Assembly: GCA_028694645.1 (NCBI GenBank)
Contig: JAQVKM010000006.1
Span: 1 to 56,255 of the forward strand
Direction: 5' to 3'
DNA: 56,255 nucleotides
Source of the DNA: Bacilli bacterium
Lineage (GTDB): Bacteria; Bacillota_I; Bacilli_A; RF39; UBA660
In this document: positions 8,479-15,971 of the stretch, piece by piece
How the letters are laid out: every line of letters begins with the position of its first letter
Numbering within the stretch: the stretch's first letter is position 1
Program-made: the position numbers and the translations under genes
The notes under the pieces: generated by a model
What the model was told of the DNA's origin: nothing
Databases searched by the model: none
What the model saw: only the letters and a program-made list of their open reading frames with translations

Positions 8479-9642
8479 ATGAAAAAAGGATTTACATTAA
8501 TCGAGTTGTTAGCAGTAATAGTAATACTAGCTGTTATAGCATTAATAGCAGTACCTAGTATAATGGGAATAATAACTAAAGCTAAAAGAGGAGCAGCAGA
8601 ATCTAGTGCATATAATTATATAAAGGCTGTAGAAAATCAAATTGTTATTAACCAAATTAATTCTCAGGAAAAAAATATATATGAAGGGTCATATTCTATT
8701 GGGCAACTTAAATACTATTATGATGTGAAATTAAAGGGAACAAATCCATCTTTTGGGACAATTAGTATAAGCAATGAAGGGAAAGTAAATAACGGGACAT
8801 TTTGTATTAACAATTATAATATAACATATGATGGAACTCATGCTAAAATCATTGATGATAATTGTTCATCTTTAATACAAACAAATTTTTTATTATCAGG
8901 AGATGAGATTTCTTTATCTGATTTTGAAAGTAATGGCGATTTAATTAAAATTAATTTTGTTAATTATATTAATGATGAAGCTATTATTGGAAAATTCGAA
9001 GATGAAAGAACAAATTCTTTTGAAGATCTTTCATTAAATCAAGATTTATCTATAATTGGATGGACCGAAGAAAGTATAGAAAATCCAGGATATTATGAAC
9101 TTTTTATTGGAAGTGAAAACAAAATATACGCAAATAAAAATTCATCATCATTGTTTTCATATTTACGCAATGTAGAAGAAATTTCATTTGCAAATTTTGA
9201 TACATCAAAAGTAATTTATATGAGTGGGATGTTTAATAATATGCAAAATTTAACGAGTTTAGATTTGAGTAATTTTGATACATCTAATGTTAATAGTATG
9301 TCATATATGTTTTTTGGAGTATCTTCTTTAACAAGTCTAGATTTAAGTAGTTTTGATACATCAAATGTGACAGATATGTCATTGATGTTTTTTGAAATGG
9401 ATTCTTTGACAAATCTAGATTTAAGTAGTTTTGATACATCAAAAGTTATTAATATGAGGGGTATGTTTGCTAATATGCAAAATTTAATGAGCTTAGATTT
9501 AAGTAGCTTTAATACATCTAATGTAACTAATGTTGAAGAAATGTTTTGTAATACTCCAAAATTAACAAATTTAGATATAAGTCATTTTGATACATCTAAA
9601 ATGATGAATTTGGAATTAATGAACACTTGTATAGAAGCATAA
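8479..9642 (+). CDS. Pilin-signal surface protein with BspA/DUF285 repeats
   Basis: 387 residues. The N-terminus is a type III (type IV pilin) signal peptide, KKG|FTLIE followed by a long hydrophobic helix, with Glu at +5; prepilin peptidase would cut after Gly-4. A pilin-like N-domain runs to about residue 130 (AKRGAAESSAYNYIKAVE; one CINNYNI Cys and a later DDNCS). From about 230 there are six tandem ~26-residue DUF285 repeats of the BspA/leucine-rich type, with cores such as LTSLDLSNFDTSNV and x-MF at the end. The protein is probably displayed as, or on, a pilus-like fibre. No sortase motif or C-terminal anchor is seen. It is controlled by the upstream c-di-GMP riboswitch and leads a two-gene operon. 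Confidence 0.88.
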   Translation: MKKGFTLIELLAVIVILAVIALIAVPSIMGIITKAKRGAAESSAYNYIKAVENQIVINQINSQEKNIYEGSYSIGQLKYYYDVKLKGTNPSFGTISISNEGKVNNGTFCINNYNITYDGTHAKIIDDNCSSLIQTNFLLSGDEISLSDFESNGDLIKINFVNYINDEAIIGKFEDERTNSFEDLSLNQDLSIIGWTEESIENPGYYELFIGSENKIYANKNSSSLFSYLRNVEEISFANFDTSKVIYMSGMFNNMQNLTSLDLSNFDTSNVNSMSYMFFGVSSLTSLDLSSFDTSNVTDMSLMFFEMDSLTNLDLSSFDTSKVINMRGMFANMQNLMSLDLSSFNTSNVTNVEEMFCNTPKLTNLDISHFDTSKMMNLELMNTCIEA

Positions 9643-9669
9643 AAAAAATTAATAAAAATAGGAGGATTT

Positions 9670-10887
9670 ATGAAAAAAGGATTTACATTAATTGAGCTGT
9701 TAGCTGTAATAGTAATACTAGCAGTAATAGCTTTAGTAGCAGTACCTAGTATAATGGGAATAATAACTAAAGCTAAAAGAGGAGCGGCAGAAAATAGTGC
9801 ATATAATTATGTCAAAGCACTTGAAACCTCTGTTGTAACATCACAATTAAATGGAGATAATTTGACAGGACATTATGATGTTATAGAATTAGAAGATAAA
9901 GTATTATTGAAAGGAACAAAACCAAGTAAAGGAAATGTTACTTTAGCTAATACAGGGAAGATAGAAGAAGCTAGTCTTTGTATAAATAATCTTGAAATAA
10001 GTTATAATGGAACACATGCTAAAGTTGTTGCTGATAATTGTGATAATATATCAATAATATTAGATGGTAACTATTTAATGACTTATAAAGCTAATGATTA
10101 TTTTTGGAAATATCCATATGACTATTCATTAATATCAATATCTTTTGTTAATTATATAGATACAACAAATGCTATTGAATATTGGGATGTATCAGAAGAA
10201 CAAAATGGTTCAATAATAGCTTGGATAATTGAAGATACAAAGATAGCTAGGAAACATAATTTATATATAGGCAGCAATAAAACCATATTAGCTAATCCAG
10301 ACTCATCAGAATGGTTTTATCATCTTTACAATGTGACTTCAATTAATTTTAATAATTATGATACATCAAATGTTATTAATATGTCAGCAATGTTTTATGG
10401 AATGGATTCTTTAACAAGCTTAGATGTAAGTAATTTTGACACATCAAATGTAACTGATATGTCTAGTATGTTTGAATCAGTACGTTCTTTAACAAGCTTA
10501 GATGTAAGTAATTTTGACACATCAAATGTAACTGATATGTCTAGTATGTTTGAAACAGCACATTCTTTAACAAGTTTAGATTTAAGTAATTTTGACACAT
10601 CAAAAGTAACAGATATGTCATCTATGTTTATATATAATAATTCTTTAACAAGTTTAGATTTAAGTAATTTTGATACGTCAAATGTAATTCATATGCATCT
10701 TATGTTTGCTGATAATGAAAAATTACAAGATTTAAATATAAGTAGTTTTGATACATCAAATGTAATAACTATATCTGGAATGTTTTGTAACTCTCCAGGA
10801 TTGATAGATATAGATACAAGTCATTTTAATACTTCTAAAATGACAGATTTATATGAAATATTTTCTTGTAATCTTTTACCTACATAA
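9670..10887 (+). CDS. Second pilin-signal BspA/DUF285 protein in the operon
   Basis: 405-residue paralogue of the preceding protein, 27 bases downstream with its own GGAGG RBS, so co-transcribed and under the same riboswitch. The first ~40 residues are nearly identical (KKGFTLIELL, AVPSIMGIITKAKRGAAE). The pilin domain then diverges (about 45-125), an intermediate segment holds FVNYIDTTNAIE and SIIAWIIED, and seven DUF285 repeats run from about 215 to the end. Neighbouring repeats at 10407-10562 are almost identical in DNA, showing recent tandem duplication. The last repeat ends HFNTSKMTDLYEIF without an anchor. Binding partner is unknown; family members are adhesins or structural surface proteins. 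Confidence 0.87.
   Translation: MKKGFTLIELLAVIVILAVIALVAVPSIMGIITKAKRGAAENSAYNYVKALETSVVTSQLNGDNLTGHYDVIELEDKVLLKGTKPSKGNVTLANTGKIEEASLCINNLEISYNGTHAKVVADNCDNISIILDGNYLMTYKANDYFWKYPYDYSLISISFVNYIDTTNAIEYWDVSEEQNGSIIAWIIEDTKIARKHNLYIGSNKTILANPDSSEWFYHLYNVTSINFNNYDTSNVINMSAMFYGMDSLTSLDVSNFDTSNVTDMSSMFESVRSLTSLDVSNFDTSNVTDMSSMFETAHSLTSLDLSNFDTSKVTDMSSMFIYNNSLTSLDLSNFDTSNVIHMHLMFADNEKLQDLNISSFDTSNVITISGMFCNSPGLIDIDTSHFNTSKMTDLYEIFSCNLLPT
10407..10562 (+). repeat. 78-base tandem DNA repeat within the DUF285 region
   Basis: Two consecutive near-identical 78-base units (one 26-residue repeat each), starting at the TTCTTTAACAAGC copies at 10407 and 10485. A third, more diverged unit follows. Recent copying by slippage or recombination would let the number of surface repeats vary between strains. 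Confidence 0.75.
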
Positions 10888-10913
10888 AATTAATTTTAAT
10901 TTAATAATGATAT

Positions 10914-10944
10914 AAAGACTTAATTAATTAATTAAGTCTTTTAA
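10914..10944 (+). terminator. Rho-independent terminator of the pilin-BspA operon
   Basis: Perfect inverted repeat AAAGACTTAATT (10914-10925) / AATTAAGTCTTT (10930-10941) followed by a short T tract. It ends the riboswitch-controlled operon. Confidence 0.8.
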
Positions 10945-10965
10945 TTTTAAAATATTGATAAAATA

Positions 10966-10974
10966 TGATATAAT
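10966..10974 (+). promoter_or_regulatory. Extended -10 promoter of lspA-rluD
   Basis: TGATATAAT (TG-N-TATAAT) 16 bases before the lspA ATG, right after the terminator of the previous operon. The short distance means a very short 5' leader. Confidence 0.6.
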
Positions 10975-10989
10975 ATTTGAGGTGAAATT

Positions 10990-11460
10990 ATGAAAAAATT
11001 AAGTATTTATACAATAATATTAATATTATTAGATCAAATATCAAAAATATTAATAAGTAATATACTAATATTAAATGAAGAAATAAATATAATTAAAAAT
11101 TTTTTTAATATTACTTATGTTAAAAATATAGGTGCAGCATTTAGTATATTTGAAGGAAAACAAATATTTTTAGTAATTACATCAATATTGATATTAATTA
11201 TAATATATTATTTTTTAATAAATAAAAAAGATTTAAAAAAATTAGAAATAATTTCTTATTCATTAATAATAAGTGGAATAATAGGTAATTTAATAGATAG
11301 AATAATTTATCAAAGTGTAATTGATTTTTTAAGTTTTAAATTGATAAATTATTACTTCCCAATATTTAATTTAGCTGATACATTTATTGTAATAGGAAGT
11401 ATTATATATATAATAATCATATTAAAGGAGGAACAACATGGAAAAAATAATATTCAATGA
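10990..11460 (+). CDS. lspA: Lipoprotein signal peptidase (signal peptidase II)
   Basis: Aspartic membrane peptidase that removes the signal peptide of prolipoproteins after diacylglyceryl transfer. 156 residues and four membrane helices, the family norm. Seen: N-terminal LDQISK (about 14-19), YVKNIGAAFSIF (about 43-54), GNLIDRI with catalytic Asp 103, and FNLADTF with catalytic Asp 130. The 3' end overlaps the start of the rluD-like gene by 23 bases in a different frame, so translation is coupled; lspA-rluD is a widespread Firmicutes arrangement. The protein is intact. Confidence 0.95.
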   Translation: MKKLSIYTIILILLDQISKILISNILILNEEINIIKNFFNITYVKNIGAAFSIFEGKQIFLVITSILILIIIYYFLINKKDLKKLEIISYSLIISGIIGNLIDRIIYQSVIDFLSFKLINYYFPIFNLADTFIVIGSIIYIIIILKEEQHGKNNIQ

Positions 11461-12337
11461 AGAAAACAATGTAAGAATAGACCAATATTTAATAGATAAA
11501 TTAAATATAAGTAGAAGTAAAGTTCAAAAAATGATTAAAGAAAAACAAATATTAGTAAATAATAATGTAATTAAAAATAGCTATTCATTAAAACAAAATG
11601 ATGAAATATCATATGAACCATATGAAGAAGAAGAAATGAAAGCAGAAGCTGTTAAAATGGATTTAGATATTGTATATGAAGATGATGATATTATTGTTGT
11701 AAATAAACAAAATGGACTTGTAGTTCATCCAGCTGTTGGAAATAAGTCTAATACACTAGTAAATGGACTTTTATATCATTCAAAACAATTAAGTGATTTA
11801 AATGGTGAATTTAGACCTGGAATTGTTCATCGTATAGATGCTTATACAACAGGGCTACTAGTTATAGCTAAAAACAATAAAGCACATGAAGCTCTAGCTA
11901 AACAATTAGAAGAAAAAACAACACATCGTAAATATATAGCTTTAGTATGGGGAGTTGTTAATACAGATACAGGAACAATTGATGCTCCAATTGGAAGAGA
12001 TACAAATGATAGAAAAAAAATGACAGTTACATCAATGAATTCCAAAGAAGCTATTACACATTTTAAAGTATTAAAAAGATTTAGTAATACAACCTTAATA
12101 GAATTAAATTTAGAAACAGGAAGAACTCATCAAATAAGAGTTCATATGAATTATATAGGATATCCTATTGTCAATGATCCTGTATATGGAAGAAGAAAAA
12201 AATTTGATGAATCAGGACAATGCTTACATGCAAAAGAACTAGGATTTATTCATCCAACAACTAAAAAATACATGGAATTTAGCTCTGAATTACCAGAGTG
12301 TTTTACAGAAATTTTAAATCAAGTTGAAAATTCATAA
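11438..12337 (+). CDS. RluA/RluD-family pseudouridine synthase
   Basis: RNA pseudouridine synthase of 299 residues, probably acting on large-subunit rRNA. An N-terminal S4 RNA-binding domain (about 10-65, with ISRSKVQKMIKEKQILVNN) is followed by the catalytic domain. Motif II reads GIVHRIDAYTTGLLVIAKN with catalytic Asp 134, and GRTHQIRVHMNYIGYPIVND is the C-terminal RNA-contact motif. The usual motif HRLDxxTSG appears here as HRIDAYTTG, a conservative variation. Start ATG 11438 has AGGAGG at 11427-11432 and lies within lspA. The 3' end overlaps the convergent tspO gene by 35 bases. Which uridines are modified cannot be decided from sequence. Confidence 0.93.
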   Translation: MEKIIFNEENNVRIDQYLIDKLNISRSKVQKMIKEKQILVNNNVIKNSYSLKQNDEISYEPYEEEEMKAEAVKMDLDIVYEDDDIIVVNKQNGLVVHPAVGNKSNTLVNGLLYHSKQLSDLNGEFRPGIVHRIDAYTTGLLVIAKNNKAHEALAKQLEEKTTHRKYIALVWGVVNTDTGTIDAPIGRDTNDRKKMTVTSMNSKEAITHFKVLKRFSNTTLIELNLETGRTHQIRVHMNYIGYPIVNDPVYGRRKKFDESGQCLHAKELGFIHPTTKKYMEFSSELPECFTEILNQVENS

Positions 12338-12767
12338 GATAAATTGTTAAAGATAATAATACTGCAAAGAAACCCCAAATGAGATATAAATTTAAATATT
12401 TGGCAGCATTTTCATCTAATTCATTTGTTTCGTAATATAAAAATAAAGAACTAATGAAACTACCTAAACTAAATATAAAACCTAAAAAGGTGTTTTGTAA
12501 TTTGAAAAAAACAAATGGAAACAAAAAATTAAAGAAATAATTAATAATTAAAGCTTTGTTATATGATTTAATAGTTTTATAAAAGTGATTTTTATATATT
12601 TTATAAATACTGATACTTATTAAGATATATATTATTGTCCACATTACTGAAAATAATATATTAGGTGGAGTAAAAAAGGGTTTGTTTAAAGAATTATAAA
12701 ATGATGAATTATATGGAAACAAAAAAGAACTTAAAAACCAAAAAAATAAAATAATTATAAATTTCAA
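12303..12767 (-). CDS. tspO: TspO/MBR family membrane protein
   Basis: 154-residue five-helix membrane protein of the translocator protein/benzodiazepine receptor family, members of which bind porphyrins and haem. Seen: N-terminal W near residue 10, LNKPFFTPPNILFSVMWTIIY (about 27-47; the family's KPxFxPPxxxFxxxWxxxY), a central NYFFNFLFPFVFF helix and C-terminal YLIWGFFAVLLS. The start codon is TTG at 12767 with AGGAGATGG complementary to 12772-12780. It is one of the few minus-strand genes here and converges on the pseudouridine synthase gene with overlapping 3' ends, so antisense interference is possible. Physiological role in this organism is unknown. Confidence 0.85.
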   Translation of the reverse strand: MKFIIILFFWFLSSFLFPYNSSFYNSLNKPFFTPPNILFSVMWTIIYILISISIYKIYKNHFYKTIKSYNKALIINYFFNFLFPFVFFKLQNTFLGFIFSLGSFISSLFLYYETNELDENAAKYLNLYLIWGFFAVLLSLTIYLMNFQLDLKFL

Positions 12768-12829
12768 AATACCATCTCCTTTACTAATTTTATGAAATGG
12801 TATAAAATATTATTCGATTGGAGGAATTT

Positions 12830-13984
12830 ATGGAAGAAGTAATAATTAATAAAAATGAAGAAATAGTTATGAAATTACTACATTTTTTTATAACAGAACA
12901 AGGATATAGTCCAATTGTACTTCACGGAGCTAAAGATGAAATTTGGCTTGAAAACATGAGCCTAGATTATAAAATAGTTAGAATTGTTACTAACTATATT
13001 CACAATAATGAACAACTAGATTTTGATATATTTAAAACTAAAAAAATAGTAAGTAGAATTAAGAAAAAAACATTTACATTACAAGCTAATACATTAAGTA
13101 TATTTTTAAATTTAGGTGATTCAGTACAATTTGATAATTATATTCATTTAAATAATATAGATTGTGCTAAAATAAAAGAAATAAAAGATTTAAAAAAATA
13201 TGATTTTGTTATAGATACATTTCCAAATATAACTAAAAAAACATCATTTAAAGAAAAAGGAATGTCTTTATTTGTTAAATTAACAGAAGAAATAAGTAAA
13301 AAATCACAAAAAGAACAAGAAAAAGCAGAAGATATTTTTGCTCCTAAAAAACCTATCGTTACATATGTATTAATGGCAATAAATATTTTTATATTTTTAC
13401 TTATGTATATATTGGGTGATGGTAGTGAAGATTCAGCAACTTTAATTAATTTTGGAGCTAATGTATCAATATTAATTAAAATGGGTGATTATTACCGTTT
13501 AATTACATCAGCTTTTTTACATATTGGAATAATTCATTTATGTTTTAATATGTATGCTTTATATATACTTGGAAGCCAAATAGAAAGTTTCTTTGGAAAA
13601 ACAAAGTATGTTATTATATATTTAGTTAGTGCTGTTTTAGGTAATTTATTATCAATGTTATTTATAACAGATTCTATATCAGCTGGAGCATCAGGAGCAT
13701 TATTTGGTTTATTTGGCGCTTTAATTTATTTTGGATATCATTATCGTATTTATTTAGGAAATGCCTTAAGAACACAAATAATACCAGTAATTGCAATCAA
13801 TTTACTTTTAGGTTTCACTTTAAGTGGAATTAATGTTATAGCACATATTGGTGGTCTAGTTGGTGGAATTTTAATTACTATGGCTTTAGGTGTAAAATAT
13901 AAATCAACAAAGCAAGAAAAAATAAATGGCATAGTTTTATTAATCATGTTTACAGTTTTTTTGACATATTTAGCATTTAAATAG
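12830..13984 (+). CDS. Rhomboid family intramembrane serine protease (GluP-like)
   Basis: 384-residue protein: an N-terminal cytoplasmic domain of about 170 residues, then six to seven membrane helices of the rhomboid fold. Catalytic serine in GASGALFG (about residue 288) and catalytic His in AHIGGLVGG (about 339) are both present. The HxxxN helix (HIGIIHLCFNMYALYILG) and YRLITSAFLH are also canonical. The N-domain plus rhomboid layout matches Bacillus GluP/YqgP. It cleaves membrane proteins within the bilayer; substrates are unknown. ATG 12830 follows GGAGG at 12820-12824; an in-frame TTG at 12818 overlaps the RBS and was rejected. Confidence 0.92.
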   Translation: MEEVIINKNEEIVMKLLHFFITEQGYSPIVLHGAKDEIWLENMSLDYKIVRIVTNYIHNNEQLDFDIFKTKKIVSRIKKKTFTLQANTLSIFLNLGDSVQFDNYIHLNNIDCAKIKEIKDLKKYDFVIDTFPNITKKTSFKEKGMSLFVKLTEEISKKSQKEQEKAEDIFAPKKPIVTYVLMAINIFIFLLMYILGDGSEDSATLINFGANVSILIKMGDYYRLITSAFLHIGIIHLCFNMYALYILGSQIESFFGKTKYVIIYLVSAVLGNLLSMLFITDSISAGASGALFGLFGALIYFGYHYRIYLGNALRTQIIPVIAINLLLGFTLSGINVIAHIGGLVGGILITMALGVKYKSTKQEKINGIVLLIMFTVFLTYLAFK

Positions 13985-14017
13985 ATAAATAATTAAATAT
14001 TTATCTATTTTTTTTAT
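13981..14017 (+). terminator. Rho-independent terminator of the rhomboid gene
   Basis: ATAGATAAAT (13981-13990) pairs perfectly with ATTTATCTAT (13999-14008), followed by a long T run. The hairpin includes the stop codon. Confidence 0.85.
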
Positions 14018-14022
14018 TATTT

Positions 14023-14031
14023 TGATATAAT
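14023..14031 (+). promoter_or_regulatory. Extended -10 promoter of the DUF3048 gene
   Basis: TGATATAAT 26 bases before the ATG at 14057, directly after the preceding terminator. Confidence 0.6.
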
Positions 14032-14056
14032 ATAAATAGAAAAAAGGAAGTGGATT

Positions 14057-15109
14057 ATGGATTTTATATTAAATAGAAGCAAAGCCCAAAAAATAATTAT
14101 ATTAATTATTTTTCTACTATTATTAGGAACTTTAGTATATTTTAGTTTCTTTAATAAAAAAGAAGAACAAAAAAATAGTGATAAAGAAGAACAAGAAGAA
14201 GAAGTAATAGAGCCAATAAAAAAATTACAAATAATTGATGAAAAATCTGATTCTAGAACAATAGCTGTTATGATTAATAATCATAATCAAGCACGACCAA
14301 ATCATGCTGGATTACAAGATGCATATATAATGTATGAAGTTATTGTTGAAGGTGGAATAACTAGAATGATGGCACTTTATAAAGATGCTTCAACCGCTAA
14401 AATAGGTTCAGTTAGATCATCAAGACCATATTTTTTAGATTATGCTCTTGAAAATGATGCTATATATGTTCATTTTGGATATAGTGATCAAGCTAAAGCC
14501 GATATAGCTTCACTTAATATTAATAATATTAATGGATTATCTGATTCTGCTTTCTGGAGAGATACAACATTGAATGTTAATTATGAACATACAGCTTATA
14601 CTAGTATTGAAAAAATAAAAAGTGTTTTATCTTCTAAAAACTATAAAACAACTAGTGATAAAGATACTTTATTAAATTATTCTATAGATGTAGTTGATTT
14701 ATCTTTAAAAAGTGATGCTGTTTTAGCTAATACAGTTACAATTCCATATTCGAATTATATGACTGTAAGTTATACTTATGATAGTGTTAATCAATATTAT
14801 TTACGTTTTGCTAATTCAGTAGCACATACTGATGCCATAACAAATAATCAATATCATTTTAAAAATATAATTGTTATTAATGTAGAAAATTATTCAGTTG
14901 ATAGTTATGGAAGACAAGCTTTAAATAATGTTGGAACAGGAACTGGTTATTATATAACAAATGGCTATGCAGTACCTATAACATGGGAAAAAACATCAAG
15001 AGCTAGTCAAACTGTTTATAAATATGTTTCTGGTGAAGAAATAGATGTTAATGATGGAAACACATTTATCCAAATTCAACCTATTAAAGAAGTAACAACT
15101 TTACAATAA
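14057..15109 (+). CDS. DUF3048 (YerB-like) membrane-anchored protein
   Basis: 350 residues. One N-terminal transmembrane helix (about 12-33) is followed by an acidic linker (about 35-55) and an extracytoplasmic DUF3048 region. The family signature is clear: TIAVMINNHNQARPNHAGLQDAYI, then EVIVEGGITRMMALYKD, IGSVRSSRPYFLDYA, HFGYSDQA and a C-terminal domain ending in NTFIQIQPI. Bacillus YerB is a homologue, there a lipoprotein; here there is no lipobox Cys, so it is held by an uncleaved helix. Function is unknown, an envelope role is likely. It is a single gene with its own promoter. Confidence 0.88.
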   Translation: MDFILNRSKAQKIIILIIFLLLLGTLVYFSFFNKKEEQKNSDKEEQEEEVIEPIKKLQIIDEKSDSRTIAVMINNHNQARPNHAGLQDAYIMYEVIVEGGITRMMALYKDASTAKIGSVRSSRPYFLDYALENDAIYVHFGYSDQAKADIASLNINNINGLSDSAFWRDTTLNVNYEHTAYTSIEKIKSVLSSKNYKTTSDKDTLLNYSIDVVDLSLKSDAVLANTVTIPYSNYMTVSYTYDSVNQYYLRFANSVAHTDAITNNQYHFKNIIVINVENYSVDSYGRQALNNVGTGTGYYITNGYAVPITWEKTSRASQTVYKYVSGEEIDVNDGNTFIQIQPIKEVTTLQ

Positions 15110-15153
15110 TTTGTGAAATTTGTGTTAAAATTATAATTAATTTATAAATAATA

Positions 15154-15162
15154 TGATATAAT
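15154..15162 (+). promoter_or_regulatory. Extended -10 promoter of the HD-domain gene
   Basis: TGATATAAT 23 bases before the ATG at 15185. Confidence 0.6.
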
Positions 15163-15184
15163 GTAGTAGTTTGAGGTGAAACCA

Positions 15185-15688
15185 ATGTTTAACATGGATA
15201 ATGATATAGAATATTTAGAATTAATAGATGATATTTTAAAAAATAAAGAATTCATTAAAACACAAGATATAGAACATCACGGAACAACAAGATATGATCA
15301 TTCATTAAGAGTATCATATTTATCATATAAAATATCAAAAGTTTTAAAAGTAGATTATATAGATTCAGCTAGAGCTGGACTTTTACATGATTTCTTTTTA
15401 AGTGATGAAAATAGAAGTACAAAAGAAAGATTTGTATCAACATTTATTCACCCAAAAATATCGGTTGAAAATGCTATTAGAGAATTTAATATAAATGGTA
15501 AAGAGATGGATATAATTAGAACACATATGTTTCCTATCAATTTAGCTTTTCCAAAATATTTAGAAAGTTGGGTAGTAAGTAGTGTAGATAAAATAGTTGG
15601 AACTTATGAGTTTTCCAAAAAATTTAAAAATCAATTATCATATGCTACTAATTTCTTTATAATATTTTTGCTTAATAATATAAAATAA
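15185..15688 (+). CDS. HD-domain phosphohydrolase
   Basis: 167-residue soluble protein of the HD superfamily. Metal ligands are visible in order: H in RYDHSLRVS (about residue 40), the HD doublet in GLLHDFF (about 71-72), H in TFIHPKISVENA and H in IRTHMFPI, with a late D in SSVDKIVGTYE. This is the full H...HD...H...H...D set, so the enzyme should be active, probably on a phosphomonoester or nucleotide. It resembles uncharacterised Firmicutes HDIG-type proteins next to cell-surface genes; the substrate cannot be predicted. ATG 15185 follows GAGGTGA at 15173-15179; GTG at 15176 lies within the RBS. Confidence 0.82.
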   Translation: MFNMDNDIEYLELIDDILKNKEFIKTQDIEHHGTTRYDHSLRVSYLSYKISKVLKVDYIDSARAGLLHDFFLSDENRSTKERFVSTFIHPKISVENAIREFNINGKEMDIIRTHMFPINLAFPKYLESWVVSSVDKIVGTYEFSKKFKNQLSYATNFFIIFLLNNIK

Positions 15689-15711
15689 ACTAAATATTAG
15701 TTTATTTTTTT
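15683..15711 (+). terminator. Rho-independent terminator of the HD-domain gene
   Basis: AAATAAACTAA (15683-15693) / TTAGTTTATTT (15697-15707) with a T tract to 15711. Confidence 0.82.
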
Positions 15712-15765
15712 TATTAATTCTTTAAAAATATAGATACAAGTGTTATAATACAATTATATTTATTT

Positions 15766-15842
15766 GTCCTCGTAGTTTAGTTGGATAAAACAAACCCCTC
15801 CTAAGGGTTAGAGCGGTGGTTCAAGTCCACTCGAGGACACCA
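15766..15842 (+). tRNA. tRNA-Arg (anticodon CCT)
   Basis: Complete cloverleaf: acceptor GTCCTCG (15766-15772) pairs with CGAGGAC (15832-15838), discriminator A, encoded CCA. The anticodon stem AACCC/GGGTT holds the loop CTCCTAA with anticodon CCT, reading AGG. The T arm contains GGTTCAAGTCC. AGG is a rare codon here because arginine is mainly AGA. Confidence 0.95.
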
Positions 15843-15852
15843 TATGTAATTA

Positions 15853-15880
15853 AAAACAGATTTTTATAATCTGTTTTTTT
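15853..15880 (+). terminator. Terminator of tRNA-Arg
   Basis: AAAACAGATT (15853-15862) / AATCTGTTTT (15868-15877) with a T run, eleven bases after the tRNA. Confidence 0.88.
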
Positions 15881-15913
15881 AGTAAATAAAATGTCAAATA
15901 AAATAAAAAAAAT

Positions 15914-15942
15914 TTGACTTGCAGAATATATCATTCTATAAT
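15914..15942 (+). promoter_or_regulatory. SigA promoter of the pilin-like variable-region gene
   Basis: TTGACT (15914-15919), a 17-base spacer and TATAAT (15937-15942), 30 bases before the start codon. Unlike the other two pilin-like units it has no c-di-GMP aptamer in its leader and so looks constitutive. Confidence 0.85.
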
Positions 15943-15971
15943 AAAAATAGAATAGAAGATAGGAGAATTAT

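Noticed and set aside
10395-10598. Minus-strand open frame in the DUF285 region
   Set aside because: It is the antisense of the 78-base coding repeats with no RBS; the repeat structure explains its open length. The same holds for 26455-26658.
10407-10640. Regular repeats as a possible CRISPR array
   Set aside because: Period of 78 bases without unique spacers, in frame with DUF285 repeats; no cas genes.
15843-15971. A third c-di-GMP aptamer before the variable pilin gene
   Set aside because: The leader after its promoter is only about 30 bases; none of the GEMM motifs is present.
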